Shown: positions 10,863 through 19,923 of the stretch, piece after piece
Layout: every line of letters starts with the position of its first letter
How positions within the stretch are numbered: the stretch's first letter is position 1
Assembly: GCF_014843845.1 (NCBI RefSeq)
Contig: NZ_JHQS01000015.1
Location: 248,001 to 312,000, forward strand
Source: Mesorhizobium amorphae
Lineage (GTDB): Bacteria > Pseudomonadota > Alphaproteobacteria > Rhizobiales > Rhizobiaceae
Direction: 5' to 3'
Length of the DNA stretch: 64,000 nt
Notes under the pieces: model-generated
Databases searched by the model: none
What the model was told of the DNA's origin: nothing
Seen by the model: only the letters and a program-made list of their open reading frames with translations
Position numbers and translations under genes: made by a program

Positions 10863-11243
10863 TCAGGCCGAGGCGCGGGCTTCGGCCAAGGCCTTCAGGT
10901 CAGCCGGCTTAAGCTCGACCGATTCGCCGCAGCCGCAGGCCGAGCTCTGGTTCGGGTTGCGGAAGGTGAAGCCGGTGCGCAGCGTCGTCTGCTCGAAATC
11001 CATCTCGGTGCCGAACAGGAAGAGCGCCGCTTCAGGCGCGACATAGACATGGGCGCCGTCGCGCTCGATGTGGTCGTCCTTGGTGTTGGGCTCGGTCACC
11101 AGGTCGACCGTGTATTCCATGCCGGCGCAGCCGCCCTTCTTGATGCCGAGGCGAATGCCATGCGCGTTTTCACGGGTGGCGACGATCTCGCGCACCCTGT
11201 CGGCGGCCTTTTCGGTCATCGTGATGACGGCGAAGCGTCCCAT
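10863..11243 (-). CDS. sufA: A-type Fe-S carrier, SufA/HesB family
   Basis: Carries and delivers newly built Fe-S clusters to apo-proteins. The 126 residues contain the three invariant cysteines, one in GIKKGGCAGMEY and two in SACGCGES near the C-terminus. ATG 11243 is chosen because GAGAGAAAGA lies directly before it as a ribosome site and MGRFAVITMTEKAADRV is the conserved start; an upstream ATG at 11273 lacks this support. It is the last gene of the iscS-sufBCDSTA operon and stands ~110 bases after sufT. Confidence 0.92.
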   Translation of the reverse strand: MGRFAVITMTEKAADRVREIVATRENAHGIRLGIKKGGCAGMEYTVDLVTEPNTKDDHIERDGAHVYVAPEAALFLFGTEMDFEQTTLRTGFTFRNPNQSSACGCGESVELKPADLKALAEARASA

Positions 11244-11289
11244 TCTTTCTCTCTCCATTCCATCCAGGTTCAAGGCCTGCCGAATGATT

Positions 11290-11309
11290 CTTCACCTAAA
11301 ATGGTGAAG
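11290..11309. promoter_or_regulatory. Small inverted repeat between sufT and sufA
   Basis: CTTCACC (11290-11296) and GGTGAAG (11303-11309) form a perfect 7-bp inverted repeat around a 6-base AT-rich centre. It lies about 50 bases upstream of the sufA start. It could be an operator for a sufA-specific promoter or an mRNA hairpin. It does not match the ICE, RirA or Fur consensus well. Confidence 0.3.
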
Positions 11310-11353
11310 TTTTATGCTAGGCGCAAGTGCGCCAACCCATTGTCCGGCCGATG

Positions 11354-11755
11354 CTAATACCAGCCCACCGCGACCTGCGCCTCTTCCGACATGCGGTCGG
11401 GCGACCAGGGCGGGTCGAAGGTCATGTTGACCTCGACGCCGGAAACGCCCTCGACGGCGCCGACGGCGTTCTCCACCCAGCCGGGCATCTCGCCGGCCAC
11501 CGGGCAGCCGGGCGCGGTCAGCGTCATGTCGATCTTGACCGAGCGGTCGTCCTCGATGTCGATCTTGTAGATCAGGCCGAGTTCGTAGATGTCGGCCGGG
11601 ATTTCCGGGTCGTAGACCGTCTTCAGCGCCGAGACGATGTCGTCGGTCAGCCGCGCCAGTTCATCGGCGGGAATGGCCGAGGCGGAAACCAGCGGGTTAA
11701 TGGCTGCTTCCGGCGCGGTCTCGGTGGTGGGGGTCGCATCATCCATGGTCGTCAC
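11354..11755 (-). CDS. sufT: SufT, DUF59/MIP18-family Fe-S maturation factor
   Basis: A 133-residue protein of the DUF59 family that assists Fe-S cluster delivery. The core ISxxxVYDPEIPADIYELGLIYKI-type block spans residues ~40-70, and the conserved cysteine sits in TAPGCPVAGEMPGW. The N-terminal ~25 residues are Thr/Ala/Pro-rich and not conserved. The start overlaps the sufS stop by four bases, implying translational coupling. Position six in the suf operon is the usual rhizobial place for this gene. Confidence 0.9.
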   Translation of the reverse strand: MTTMDDATPTTETAPEAAINPLVSASAIPADELARLTDDIVSALKTVYDPEIPADIYELGLIYKIDIEDDRSVKIDMTLTAPGCPVAGEMPGWVENAVGAVEGVSGVEVNMTFDPPWSPDRMSEEAQVAVGWY

Positions 11756-12996
11756 CCGAAGAACTTTCGCGCTTTTTCCAGCGCCTCGGCCAAAGCGTCG
11801 ACTTCGGCCTTGGTATTATACATGCCGAACGATGCCCTGCATGTGGAGGTTACGCCAAAGCGTTTCAACAGCGGCTGTGCGCAATGGGTGCCGGCGCGCA
11901 CGGCAACGCCTTGGCGGTCGATCACCATCGACACGTCATGCGCATGGATACCCTGCAATTCGAACGAGATGATGGCGCCCTTGCCCGGCGCGTCGCCGAA
12001 GATGCGCAGCGAGTTGATGGCGCGCAGCCGCTCATGTGCGTAGTCCTTCAGATCGGCCTCATGCGCGGCGATGCGCTCGCGGCCGACCTTGTCCATATAG
12101 TCGAGCGCCGCACCCAGGCCGATCGCCTGCACGATCGGCGGCGTGCCGGCCTCGAAACGGTGCGGCGGCTCGTTGTAGGTGACGATGTCTTCCGTCACCT
12201 CCTCGATCATCTCGCCGCCGCCCATGAACGGGCGCATGCGCTCGAGAATGTCCTTCTTGCCGTAGAGCACGCCGATACCCGAGGGCCCGTAGACCTTGTG
12301 GCCGGTGAAGACGAAGAAATCGCAGTCGAGGTCCTGCACGTCGATCGGCATATGCACGGCGCTCTGGCTGCCATCGACCAGCACCGGGATTCCCCGGGCG
12401 TGCGCGATGCGCACGATCTCCTTGATCGGCGTCACCGTGCCTAGCGCGTTCGACATCTGGGTGATGGCGACGAGCTTCGTGCGAGACGTCAACCGCTTCT
12501 CGAACTCGTCGATGTGGAAGACGCCGAGATCGTCGACCGGCACCCAGACCAGCTTGGCGCCCTGTCGCTCGCGGATGAAATGCCAGGGCACGATGTTGGA
12601 GTGGTGCTCCATGATCGACAGCACGATCTCGTCGCCCTCACCGATATTGGGCATGCCGTAGCCATAGGCTACGGTGTTGATCGCCGAGGTGGTGTTGGAG
12701 GTGAAGACGATGTTGTCGGTGCTCGGCGCGTTGAGGAAACGGCGCACCGTCTCGCGTGCCTTCTCATAGGCGTCGGTCGCGGCATTCGACAGGAAATGCA
12801 GGCCGCGGTGGACGTTGGCGTATTCCTGGCTGTAGGCATGCTGGATGGCATCGAGCACGGCCTGCGGCTTCTGTGCCGAGGCGCCGTTGTCGAGATAGAC
12901 AAGCGGTTTGCCGTAGACTTCGCGCGACAGGATCGGGAAATCGCGGCGGATCGCCTCGACGTCGTAGAAATCTCCGATCTTGCCCGGTGCGTTCAT
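11752..12996 (-). CDS. sufS: Cysteine desulfurase SufS (class II)
   Basis: A PLP enzyme that takes sulfur from cysteine for Fe-S assembly by SufBCD. Its 414 residues match SufS length. The PLP lysine is in FTGHKVYGPSGIGVLYG (near residue 232) and the persulfide cysteine in RAGTHCAQPLL (near residue 370), in the short-loop class II context. It starts MNAPGKIGDFYDVEAIRRDFP, where ~10 extra N-terminal residues precede the usual start. It lies 4 bases from sufD and overlaps sufT. A second, class I desulfurase heads the same operon. Confidence 0.96.
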   Translation of the reverse strand: MNAPGKIGDFYDVEAIRRDFPILSREVYGKPLVYLDNGASAQKPQAVLDAIQHAYSQEYANVHRGLHFLSNAATDAYEKARETVRRFLNAPSTDNIVFTSNTTSAINTVAYGYGMPNIGEGDEIVLSIMEHHSNIVPWHFIRERQGAKLVWVPVDDLGVFHIDEFEKRLTSRTKLVAITQMSNALGTVTPIKEIVRIAHARGIPVLVDGSQSAVHMPIDVQDLDCDFFVFTGHKVYGPSGIGVLYGKKDILERMRPFMGGGEMIEEVTEDIVTYNEPPHRFEAGTPPIVQAIGLGAALDYMDKVGRERIAAHEADLKDYAHERLRAINSLRIFGDAPGKGAIISFELQGIHAHDVSMVIDRQGVAVRAGTHCAQPLLKRFGVTSTCRASFGMYNTKAEVDALAEALEKARKFFG

Positions 12997-13000
12997 CAGT

Positions 13001-14269
13001 TCACCCGTGTGCGACGAACCAGGCGTCGAGCCGTGCTTCCAGCGCGTCGACGATCGCCTCGTCGTCCAGTTCCTCGATCACCTCTGCGACGAAGGCCTTA
13101 ACCAACAGGCCCCGGGCCGACTTCTCGTCGATGCCGCGCGCCATCAGATAGAACAGATGGTCGTGGTCGATCTCGGTGACGGTGGCGCCATGGCCGCAGA
13201 CGACGTCGTCGGCGAAGATTTCCAGCTCCGGCTTGGTCGAGAACTCGCCATCGTCAGACAGAAGCAGCGTGTTGCAGGCCATCTTGGCGTTGGTCTTCTG
13301 CGCATACTGGTGGACATTGATGCGGCCCTGGAACACGCCGCGCGCCTTGCCGGTCACCACGTTGCGGATCACTTCCGTCGAGGTGGTGTGCGGCACGGTA
13401 TGGTCGAGCACCATGGTCACGTCGGTATGGGTGTCGCCGGCCAAGAGGTTGATGCCGCGCAGTTTGAAGTCGGCGCCTTCGCCCGTCGTCCTGACCACGA
13501 TTTCCTGGCGCACAAGCTTGCCGCCGGCGTTCATGACGAACAGCGTCAGCCTGGAATTCTTGCCGAGATGGGCCTTGAACTGCGCCAGGTGCGTCGCCGT
13601 GTCCGGCTGCTCCTGCACGATCAGCCATGTCACCTCGGCGCCCTCACCAAGCACAAGCTGGGTGACCGAACTGACCAGCGCCGCGCCCTCACCGGTCTGG
13701 CGTTCCACGATGGTCGCCTTGGCGCCGTCACCCACCCGCGTCAGTAGCCGCACATGCGTCTGGCCGGCCGACTGCAGGTTCTGCAATTCGAGCGCTTTGT
13801 CCAGTTCGGCACCGTCGGCGATGTCGACAAAATAGCCGTCGGCGACGAAGGCGGTGTTCAGCGCGCCAATGGCGTCATCGGCACCGTAAGGGTCGAGCCC
13901 GGGTGCGACGCTGCCATCGGTCAGCTTTTCCGACAGCCGCTGCACAGTCACGCCCTCGATCTCGGGCAATTTCGGGGTCGAGACACCGTCCAGCAGCGGC
14001 AGGACGGCAGATCCTTCAATCACCGGCGCGATGGCCTTGGTTGCGGCTGCCGGATCGAAGTCCGGCACCGACGTCAGCAAGCGGCGCAAATCCGTATAGT
14101 GCCAGGACTCGACGCGCCGCGTCGGCAGGCCGTGCTTGATCGCCTCGATGGCGTCGTCGCGCTTCAGCATCACCGCGCCGTCGCCGGGCAGCAGCGACAG
14201 ACGCTCGCCGAAAGCGTCGATCAACGCCGTTTCGGCCGGGGTCCGCTGCGGTTGTGCGTGCATGTTCAT
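13001..14269 (-). CDS. sufD: Fe-S assembly scaffold subunit SufD
   Basis: Partner of SufB in the SufB-SufC2-SufD scaffold complex. The 422-residue protein shows the beta-helix family's C-terminal pattern, with VFQGRINVHQYAQKTNAKMACNTLLLSDDGEFSTKPELEIFADDV-like blocks around residues 315-360 and a VCGHGATVTEIDHDHLFYLMARGI segment. It lies between sufC and sufS with short gaps (19 and 4 bases), consistent with one mRNA. Confidence 0.95.
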   Translation of the reverse strand: MNMHAQPQRTPAETALIDAFGERLSLLPGDGAVMLKRDDAIEAIKHGLPTRRVESWHYTDLRRLLTSVPDFDPAAATKAIAPVIEGSAVLPLLDGVSTPKLPEIEGVTVQRLSEKLTDGSVAPGLDPYGADDAIGALNTAFVADGYFVDIADGAELDKALELQNLQSAGQTHVRLLTRVGDGAKATIVERQTGEGAALVSSVTQLVLGEGAEVTWLIVQEQPDTATHLAQFKAHLGKNSRLTLFVMNAGGKLVRQEIVVRTTGEGADFKLRGINLLAGDTHTDVTMVLDHTVPHTTSTEVIRNVVTGKARGVFQGRINVHQYAQKTNAKMACNTLLLSDDGEFSTKPELEIFADDVVCGHGATVTEIDHDHLFYLMARGIDEKSARGLLVKAFVAEVIEELDDEAIVDALEARLDAWFVAHG

Positions 14270-14288
14270 CAGTTCCGCCCCTGGTATC

Positions 14289-15044
14289 TCACGCGGCTTC
14301 GCCGATCACACCGGCATAGCCATTGGCTTCGAGGTCGAGCGCCAGCGACTTGTCGCCCGACTTGATGACCTGGCCCTTGTAGAGCACGTGCACGCTGTCA
14401 GGCACGATGTGCTCGAGCAGGCGCTGGTAGTGGGTGATGACGACGATGGCGCGCTCCGGCGAGCGCAGCGCGTTGACGCCGTCCGAGACGATCTTCAGCG
14501 CATCGATGTCGAGGCCGGAATCGGTCTCGTCGAGCACGCAGAGTTTTGGCTCCAAAAGCTTCATCTGCAGGATCTCGGCGCGCTTCTTCTCGCCGCCGGA
14601 GAAGCCGACATTGAGCGGCCGCTTCAGCATCGCCATGTCCATGTTCAGCGAGCCGGCGGCGTCCTTCACGCGCTTCAAAAATTCCGGAATTTTTAGCGGC
14701 TCCTCGCCACGCGCCTTGCGCTGCTCGTTCATCGCCACCTTCAGGAATTCCATGGTCGCGACGCCCGGTATCTCCATCGGATATTGGAAGGCGAGGAAGA
14801 TGCCCGCGGTGGCGCGCTCGGCCGGATCCATTTCGAGGATCGACTGGCCGTTGTAGAGGATATCGCCTTCGGTGACCTCATAGTCCTCGCGCCCGGCGAG
14901 GATGTAGGACAGGGTCGACTTGCCCGAACCGTTCGGGCCCATGATGGCGGCGACCTCGCCGGCTTTCACCGTCAGGTCCAGCCCGCGGATGATCTCGGTA
15001 CCGTCATCGACGATGCGGGCGTGCAAATTCTTGATCTCAAGCAT
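14289..15044 (-). CDS. sufC: Fe-S assembly ATPase SufC
   Basis: A soluble ABC-type ATPase that drives conformational change of the SufBCD scaffold. In its 251 residues, Walker A is GPNGSGKSTLSYIL (near residue 35), the signature is FSGGEKKRAEILQM, and the Walker B region is LCVLDETDSGLDIDAL with the DETDSGLD form diagnostic of SufC. No membrane segments are present. It lies between sufB and sufD in the operon. Confidence 0.97.
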   Translation of the reverse strand: MLEIKNLHARIVDDGTEIIRGLDLTVKAGEVAAIMGPNGSGKSTLSYILAGREDYEVTEGDILYNGQSILEMDPAERATAGIFLAFQYPMEIPGVATMEFLKVAMNEQRKARGEEPLKIPEFLKRVKDAAGSLNMDMAMLKRPLNVGFSGGEKKRAEILQMKLLEPKLCVLDETDSGLDIDALKIVSDGVNALRSPERAIVVITHYQRLLEHIVPDSVHVLYKGQVIKSGDKSLALDLEANGYAGVIGEAA

Positions 15045-15071
15045 TCTTTTGTTTCCTGAATATCTGTCCGG

Positions 15072-16589
15072 TCAACCGACCGAGCCCTCAAGCGAGATTC
15101 CGATCAGCTTCTGCGCCTCGACCGCGAATTCCATCGGCAGCTGCTGGATGACGTCCTTGACGAAGCCGTTGACGATCAGCGCGATCGCCTCTTCTTCGGG
15201 AATGCCACGCTGCATGACGTAGAACTTCTGGTCCTCGGAAATCTTCGAGGTGGTCGCCTCGTGCTCGAACTGCGCCGTCGAGTTCTTGGCTTCCATGTAG
15301 GGCACGGTGTGGGCGCCGCACTGGTCGCCGATCAGCAAGGAGTCGCAATTGGTGAAGTTGCGGGCGTTGGTCGCCTTGCGGTGCGCCGAGACCTGGCCGC
15401 GATAGGTGTTCTGCGAGAAGCCGGCGGCGATGCCCTTGGAGATGATGCGGCTCGACGTGTTCTTGCCGAGATGGATCATCTTGGTGCCGCTGTCGACCTG
15501 CTGGTAGCCGTTCGAAACGGCGATCGAATAGAACTCGCCGCTGGAATCGTCGCCACGCAGGATGCAGCTCGGATATTTCCAGGTGATGGCCGAGCCGGTC
15601 TCGACCTGCGTCCACGATATCTTCGAGCGGTGGCCACGGCAGTCGCCGCGCTTGGTGACGAAATTGTAGATGCCGCCCTTGCCCTCGGCGTCGCCGGGGT
15701 ACCAGTTCTGCACCGTCGAATATTTGATCTCGGCATCGTCGAGCGCCACCAGTTCGACGACCGCGGCATGCAGCTGGTTCTCGTCGCGCTGCGGCGCCGT
15801 GCAACCCTCGAGATAGGAGACGTAGGCCCCCTCCTCGGCGATGATCAGCGTGCGCTCGAACTGGCCGGTATTCTTCTCGTTCATGCGGAAATAGGTCGAC
15901 AGTTCCATCGGGCAGCGCACGCCTTTTGGAACGAAGACGAAGGAACCGTCGGTGAAGACGGCCGAGTTCAGCGTGGCATAGTAGTTGTCGGTGGTCGGCA
16001 CGACCGAGCCGAGATATTTCTTCACCAGCTCCGGATGCTCGCGGATGGCTTCCGAGATCGAGCAGAAGATGACGCCGGCCTGCGCCAGCTCCTTCTTGAA
16101 GGTGGTGACGACGGAGACGGAATCGAACACCGCGTCGACGGCGACGCGGCCCGATTTGTAGACATTGTCGCTGGCCTCCTCGAATTCCGACACGTCGGTC
16201 TTCTGCACGCCGGCGAGGATTTCCTGCTCCCTCAGCGGAATGCCGAGCTTTTCATAGACCTTCAAGAGTTCTGGATCGACGTCGCTGAGCGATGTCGGGC
16301 CGGGCGTGCTCTTCGGCGCTGCGTAATAGTAGATGTCCTGGAAATCGATCTTCGGATAGTGGACGCGCGCCCAGGTCGGCTCGTCCAGCGTCAGCCAGCG
16401 GCGATAGGCCTCGAGCCGCCATTCCAGCATCCAGGACGGCTCGTCCTTCTTGGCCGAGATGAAGCGAATAATGTCTTCGCTCAGGCCCTTGGGGGCCTTG
16501 TCCATCGCGATCTCTGTCTGGAATCCGTATTTATACTGGTCGACGTCGATCTTTCGGACCCGATCGATCGTGTCCTGCACAGCAGGCAT
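15072..16589 (-). CDS. sufB: Fe-S assembly scaffold subunit SufB
   Basis: The main scaffold on which the cluster is built. The 505 residues fit rhizobial SufB. Conserved stretches include [33 protein letters not shown] around residue 205, [23 protein letters not shown], and a C-terminal [20 protein letters not shown]. It starts at ATG 16589. A 183-base gap separates it from iscS upstream, so an additional internal promoter is possible, though no clear one was found. Confidence 0.97.
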   Translation of the reverse strand: MPAVQDTIDRVRKIDVDQYKYGFQTEIAMDKAPKGLSEDIIRFISAKKDEPSWMLEWRLEAYRRWLTLDEPTWARVHYPKIDFQDIYYYAAPKSTPGPTSLSDVDPELLKVYEKLGIPLREQEILAGVQKTDVSEFEEASDNVYKSGRVAVDAVFDSVSVVTTFKKELAQAGVIFCSISEAIREHPELVKKYLGSVVPTTDNYYATLNSAVFTDGSFVFVPKGVRCPMELSTYFRMNEKNTGQFERTLIIAEEGAYVSYLEGCTAPQRDENQLHAAVVELVALDDAEIKYSTVQNWYPGDAEGKGGIYNFVTKRGDCRGHRSKISWTQVETGSAITWKYPSCILRGDDSSGEFYSIAVSNGYQQVDSGTKMIHLGKNTSSRIISKGIAAGFSQNTYRGQVSAHRKATNARNFTNCDSLLIGDQCGAHTVPYMEAKNSTAQFEHEATTSKISEDQKFYVMQRGIPEEEAIALIVNGFVKDVIQQLPMEFAVEAQKLIGISLEGSVG

Positions 16590-16772
16590 AAGCGTTCTCC
16601 ATCCACGCCGGGGTCAAGGCCCGACAGTTTTCAAACTATGGCATCGCGACGGGCCCGCAGGCAGCCGAAGCGGCGTAAGTTCCATATAGTGCGTCCCGAC
16701 CGGGAATTCACCCGGCCACTTTGAAACGCACGGCTCTACCAGGCCGTGAGGCCCGAATTCCTTTTGCCGCCC

Positions 16773-17936
16773 TCAAGCAGCTTCTTCCCTGCCCGCCCGG
16801 CGCGCGACGATCGTTGCCAGCGCGGTTCGGAACAGTTCGATATCCTCGGCGCTCGTTGCGTGGCCGATGGACACGCGCAAGGCACCAAGACCGTCACCAT
16901 ACCCCATGGCCTTCAGCACATGGCTCGGACCGACCTTGCCCGACGAGCAGGCCGATCCAGCAGACAGGGCGATACCGGCCAGATCGAAAGCGATCTGCGC
17001 CGTCTCGGCCTTGATGCCGGGAATAGCGAAGAATGTCGTGTTGGCAAGCCTTGGAGCGCCAGTTCCGAAGATTTCCGCGTCATTCACCAGCGTTTTGATG
17101 ATCGTTTCGACCTCATCGCGGCGAAGCGCGAGCGCATCGACGTCGCTCAGTGCGGCCAGCGCCTGTCGTGCCGCGGCGCCAAAGCCCGCGATGGCTGCGA
17201 GGTTTTCAGTGCCGCCGCGATGGCCCTTCTCCTGGCCGCCGCCATTGACCAGCGGCTTCGGCATCATCAGGTCGGACGCCGCAACCATGGCACCGACACC
17301 CTTGGGGCCGCCGATCTTGTGCGAGGACAGGATCAGATAATCGGCGTAAGGCGCCGACATATCCAGGGAAATACGGCCAGCCGCCTGCACCGCATCGACG
17401 ACGAGTATGCCGCCCGCCGCCTTGACGATCCCGGCGATGGCCTCGACGGGCTGGATGACGCCGGTCTCGTTGTTGGCGGCATGGATCGCCACCAGCGGCA
17501 GGCCATCGGCCTTGTCATGGGCGGCAAGGGCCGCCGCCAATGCGCCGAGATCGGCGATGCCGTTGGCGTCGACGCCGATCCGCGTCACCTGCGCCGCCGG
17601 GAAGCGGCCGCCATTCAGCAAGCAGGGATGATCGGCTTCGCAAACATAGAGCCGGCTCATGCGGATAGCGCCGCGCCCCATCTGCCAGTCGGGCGAGAGA
17701 AGCGTCGAGGCGGCTTCCGTCGCGCCCGAGGTGAAAACGACATGCTCCGGCTTGGCGTTGACCAGCCGAGCGACATCACGCCGCGCATCCTCGATCACTC
17801 GGCTAGCGGCGCGGCCCTCGGCATGGACCGACGACGGATTGGCGGCGACGTCGAGCGCGGCAATCATCGCCGAACGCGCCTCTGCATTGAGTGGCGCGCT
17901 GGCATTGTAGTCGAGATAGGCGCGAGTTGCGGCCAT
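16773..17936 (-). CDS. iscS: Cysteine desulfurase, IscS/NifS class I
   Basis: A PLP-dependent L-cysteine desulfurase and first gene of the suf operon (the counterpart of rhizobial sufS2). In its 387 residues, the PLP lysine is in LILSSHKIGGPKGVGA (near residue 200) and the catalytic cysteine in SAGSACSSGKVGPSHVLKAMG (near residue 325), in the long-loop context of class I. It starts at ATG 17936 in MAATRAYLDYNASAPLNAEA. An Irr/ICE-like box lies ~135 bases upstream. Two desulfurases of different classes in one operon suggests division of labour or redundancy under iron or oxidative stress. Confidence 0.93.
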   Translation of the reverse strand: MAATRAYLDYNASAPLNAEARSAMIAALDVAANPSSVHAEGRAASRVIEDARRDVARLVNAKPEHVVFTSGATEAASTLLSPDWQMGRGAIRMSRLYVCEADHPCLLNGGRFPAAQVTRIGVDANGIADLGALAAALAAHDKADGLPLVAIHAANNETGVIQPVEAIAGIVKAAGGILVVDAVQAAGRISLDMSAPYADYLILSSHKIGGPKGVGAMVAASDLMMPKPLVNGGGQEKGHRGGTENLAAIAGFGAAARQALAALSDVDALALRRDEVETIIKTLVNDAEIFGTGAPRLANTTFFAIPGIKAETAQIAFDLAGIALSAGSACSSGKVGPSHVLKAMGYGDGLGALRVSIGHATSAEDIELFRTALATIVARRAGREEAA

Positions 17937-18069
17937 TTTCCTTCAATTGGTCCCGTCAAAAGCCATTCGGCGAGGATAGCGCGTTATTTCCTTGAAATCG
18001 CAAGGCAAGCCGTCCTATTTACCCGGCTTGCGGCGCGGGCGGCCTAGCCGGCAGGTTTTGGCCACCCAG

Positions 18070-18086
18070 TTTTGAACAATTCTAAA
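18070..18086. promoter_or_regulatory. ICE-like Irr box upstream of iscS-suf operon
   Basis: TTTTGAACAATTCTAAA matches the iron control element consensus TTTAGAA-N3-TTCTAAA at 13 of 14 fixed positions. A further TTCTAAG half-site follows at 18092-18098, 12 bases on. It sits in the divergent region between iscS (start 17936) and the alpha/beta hydrolase gene (start 18177). Irr binds such boxes in Rhizobiales in response to haem and iron status, which fits an Fe-S assembly operon. Confidence 0.6.
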
Positions 18087-18176
18087 CTAGCTTCTAAGAA
18101 GACGCTCGCCCTGCGTCAAGGCCAGAGGAAAGAGTGTTCCGGGCGCCGCGCATTCTTATGCCATGTGGAGTATTTT

Positions 18177-18851
18177 ATGCCTGAGGTCATTTTTACCGGT
18201 CCGGCCGGCCGCCTAGAGGGTCGCTACCAGCCTTCCAAGGAAAAGAGCGCGCCGATTGCCATTGTGCTGCACCCGCATCCGCAATTCGGCGGCACGATGA
18301 ACAACAAGATCGTCTACGACCTCTTCTACATGTTCCAGAAGCGCGATTTCACCACGCTTCGCTTCAATTTCCGCGGCATCGGCCGCAGCCAGGGCGAATT
18401 CGACCACGGCACCGGCGAGTTGTCGGATGCGGCCGCAGCACTGGACTGGGTGCAGTCGCTGCATCCGGATTCCAAGAGCTGCTGGGTCGCAGGCTACTCG
18501 TTCGGTTCCTGGATCGGCATGCAGCTTCTGATGCGCCGTCCCGAGATCGAGGGCTTTATCTCGATCGCGCCGCAGCCCAACACCTATGATTTCTCGTTCC
18601 TGGCGCCCTGCCCGTCGTCGGGCCTGATCATCCATGGCGATGCCGACAAGGTGGCGCCGCCCAAGGACGTGCAGGCGCTGGTCGACAAGCTGCACACGCA
18701 AAAGGGCATCACCATCACCCAGAAGACGCTGCCCGGCGCCAATCATTTCTTCGCCAATGACGCCGACCTTCTGCTGCAGGAATGCGCCGACTATCTCGAC
18801 CGGCGGCTCGCCGGCGAATTGTCCGACCCGCGGCCGAAGCGCCTGAGATAA
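18177..18851 (+). CDS. Alpha/beta hydrolase, cytosolic, family with HPHPxFGG motif
   Basis: A 224-residue alpha/beta hydrolase without signal peptide. It opens MPEVIFTGPAGRLEGRY and has the oxyanion-region motif LHPHPQFGGTMNNKIV. The nucleophile elbow is VAGYSFGSWIGMQLL with Ser near residue 109, the acid region is IHGDADKVAPP, and the His is in LPGANHFF. ATG 18177 begins the conserved sequence; an upstream in-frame TTG at 18072 would start on the ICE box. This subfamily is widespread and adjacent to suf/iscS in rhizobia, but its substrate is unknown. The PaiB-like gene follows 12 bases later. Confidence 0.82.
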   Translation: MPEVIFTGPAGRLEGRYQPSKEKSAPIAIVLHPHPQFGGTMNNKIVYDLFYMFQKRDFTTLRFNFRGIGRSQGEFDHGTGELSDAAAALDWVQSLHPDSKSCWVAGYSFGSWIGMQLLMRRPEIEGFISIAPQPNTYDFSFLAPCPSSGLIIHGDADKVAPPKDVQALVDKLHTQKGITITQKTLPGANHFFANDADLLLQECADYLDRRLAGELSDPRPKRLR

Positions 18852-18863
18852 GGAGAGATCGCC

Positions 18864-19520
18864 ATGTACCAGCCTCCGCATTTCCAGGAGACGCGACAGG
18901 ACATCCTGCACGGGCTGGTACGGGCGCATCCGCTCGGGCTACTGATTTCGAACGGCGCCGAGGGACCGGTCGCGAATGCGATCCCGTTCCTGCTCGACGC
19001 CGAATTTGGCGCGAAGGGCAGGCTGCGCGCCCATCTGGCGAAGGCCGACCCGCAATGGCGGTTATTGGCCGAGAATCCCGATTCGCCGGTGCTGGTCGTC
19101 TTCCAGGGCGCCGACGCCTATGTGACGCCGTCCTGGTACGAGACCAAGCGCGAGACCGGCAAGGTCGTGCCGACCTGGAACTATGCCATTGTGCAGGTGC
19201 GCGGCACGGTCAAGGTGATCGACGACCAGGCCTGGCTGGCGCAGCAGATCGCCGAGCTGACGGCGTCGCAGGAAGGCAGCCGCGAGGCGCCCTGGGCGGT
19301 GACCGACGCGCCGGCCGGCTTCATCCAGTCGCAGATCAAGGGCATTGTCGGGCTCGAGATCGAGATCACCGACATCAGCGGCAAATGGAAGGTCAGCCAG
19401 AACCGGCCGGTTGCCGACCGCGTCGGTGTCGCCGAAGGGCTGGAGAGCGAGGCGCCGAGTGCAAGCGCGCCGGACATGGCCGAACTGGTCAGATCCTATG
19501 GCGGCATTGAACGCGAATAA
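18864..19520 (+). CDS. FMN-binding PaiB-family protein (copy 1)
   Basis: A 218-residue split-barrel flavin-binding protein of the PaiB family, named after the Bacillus PaiB negative regulator. It shows the family start MYQPPHFQETRQDILHGLVRAHPLGLL, the blocks PVLVVFQGADAYVTPSWYETK and VPTWNYAIVQVRG, and the C-terminal SGKWKVSQNRP. A good ribosome site (AAGGAGAG) precedes ATG 18864, and the gene is probably co-transcribed with the hydrolase. Family members bind FMN; whether this protein regulates transcription or acts as an enzyme cannot be told. A second copy lies at 25303-25938. Confidence 0.85.
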   Translation: MYQPPHFQETRQDILHGLVRAHPLGLLISNGAEGPVANAIPFLLDAEFGAKGRLRAHLAKADPQWRLLAENPDSPVLVVFQGADAYVTPSWYETKRETGKVVPTWNYAIVQVRGTVKVIDDQAWLAQQIAELTASQEGSREAPWAVTDAPAGFIQSQIKGIVGLEIEITDISGKWKVSQNRPVADRVGVAEGLESEAPSASAPDMAELVRSYGGIERE

Positions 19521-19580
19521 CTGAGGCCGAGGCTCTTGGGTCAAACCCAATCACTCTGAACGACCGAGTTCGACCCGAAG

Positions 19581-19680
19581 CCGGCGTACGTCTTCCACGA
19601 CGCGAATGACTGCTTCGCGCCGCATGCCGGACGTATGCGTAAGCTTAGCCGCTTTCCTGAAAGCAGACATCGCCGGCGAG
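19581..19680. repeat. Imperfect ~100-bp direct repeat, left copy
   Basis: Begins CCGGCGTACGTCTTCCACGA, contains TTTCCTGAAAGCAGACAT near its right end, and is clearly related to 23000-23098 in the same orientation. The two copies bracket the AraC-hydrolase-cupin-isochorismatase cassette. The surrounding 19521-19923 holds no gene I can support. Confidence 0.55.
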
Positions 19681-19923
19681 CATAGTGGAGGTGGGGGTTG
19701 CGCCATGAGCGCGCATTCACACATAGCGAAGGTCGCGACCCGACTACGTTGCGGACGTTGAAATCGAGGGGCGCTGCCCGGTGTGAAGTAGGAAAATCCG
19801 CGGACACAGCGAACGCCGTTCCGGTAACTCTGGGCGAGCCTTGATGGAAGTGCTATGCTCGGTTTCTCGCGAGCCTTAAGCTGCGTCAAGCGCAGATCTC
19901 ATTGGCGCGCTACCGGAGTGCTT

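Noticed and set aside
16590..16772. Separate promoter for sufB
   Set aside because: TATATG and GC-rich short repeats occur, but no convincing -35/-10 pair or iron box was found, so no feature is reported.
18072..18176. 35-codon N-terminal extension of the alpha/beta hydrolase
   Set aside because: A TTG at 18072 would begin inside the ICE-like box, the extension is Lys/Arg-rich and unconserved in appearance, and ATG 18177 starts the recognisable family sequence.
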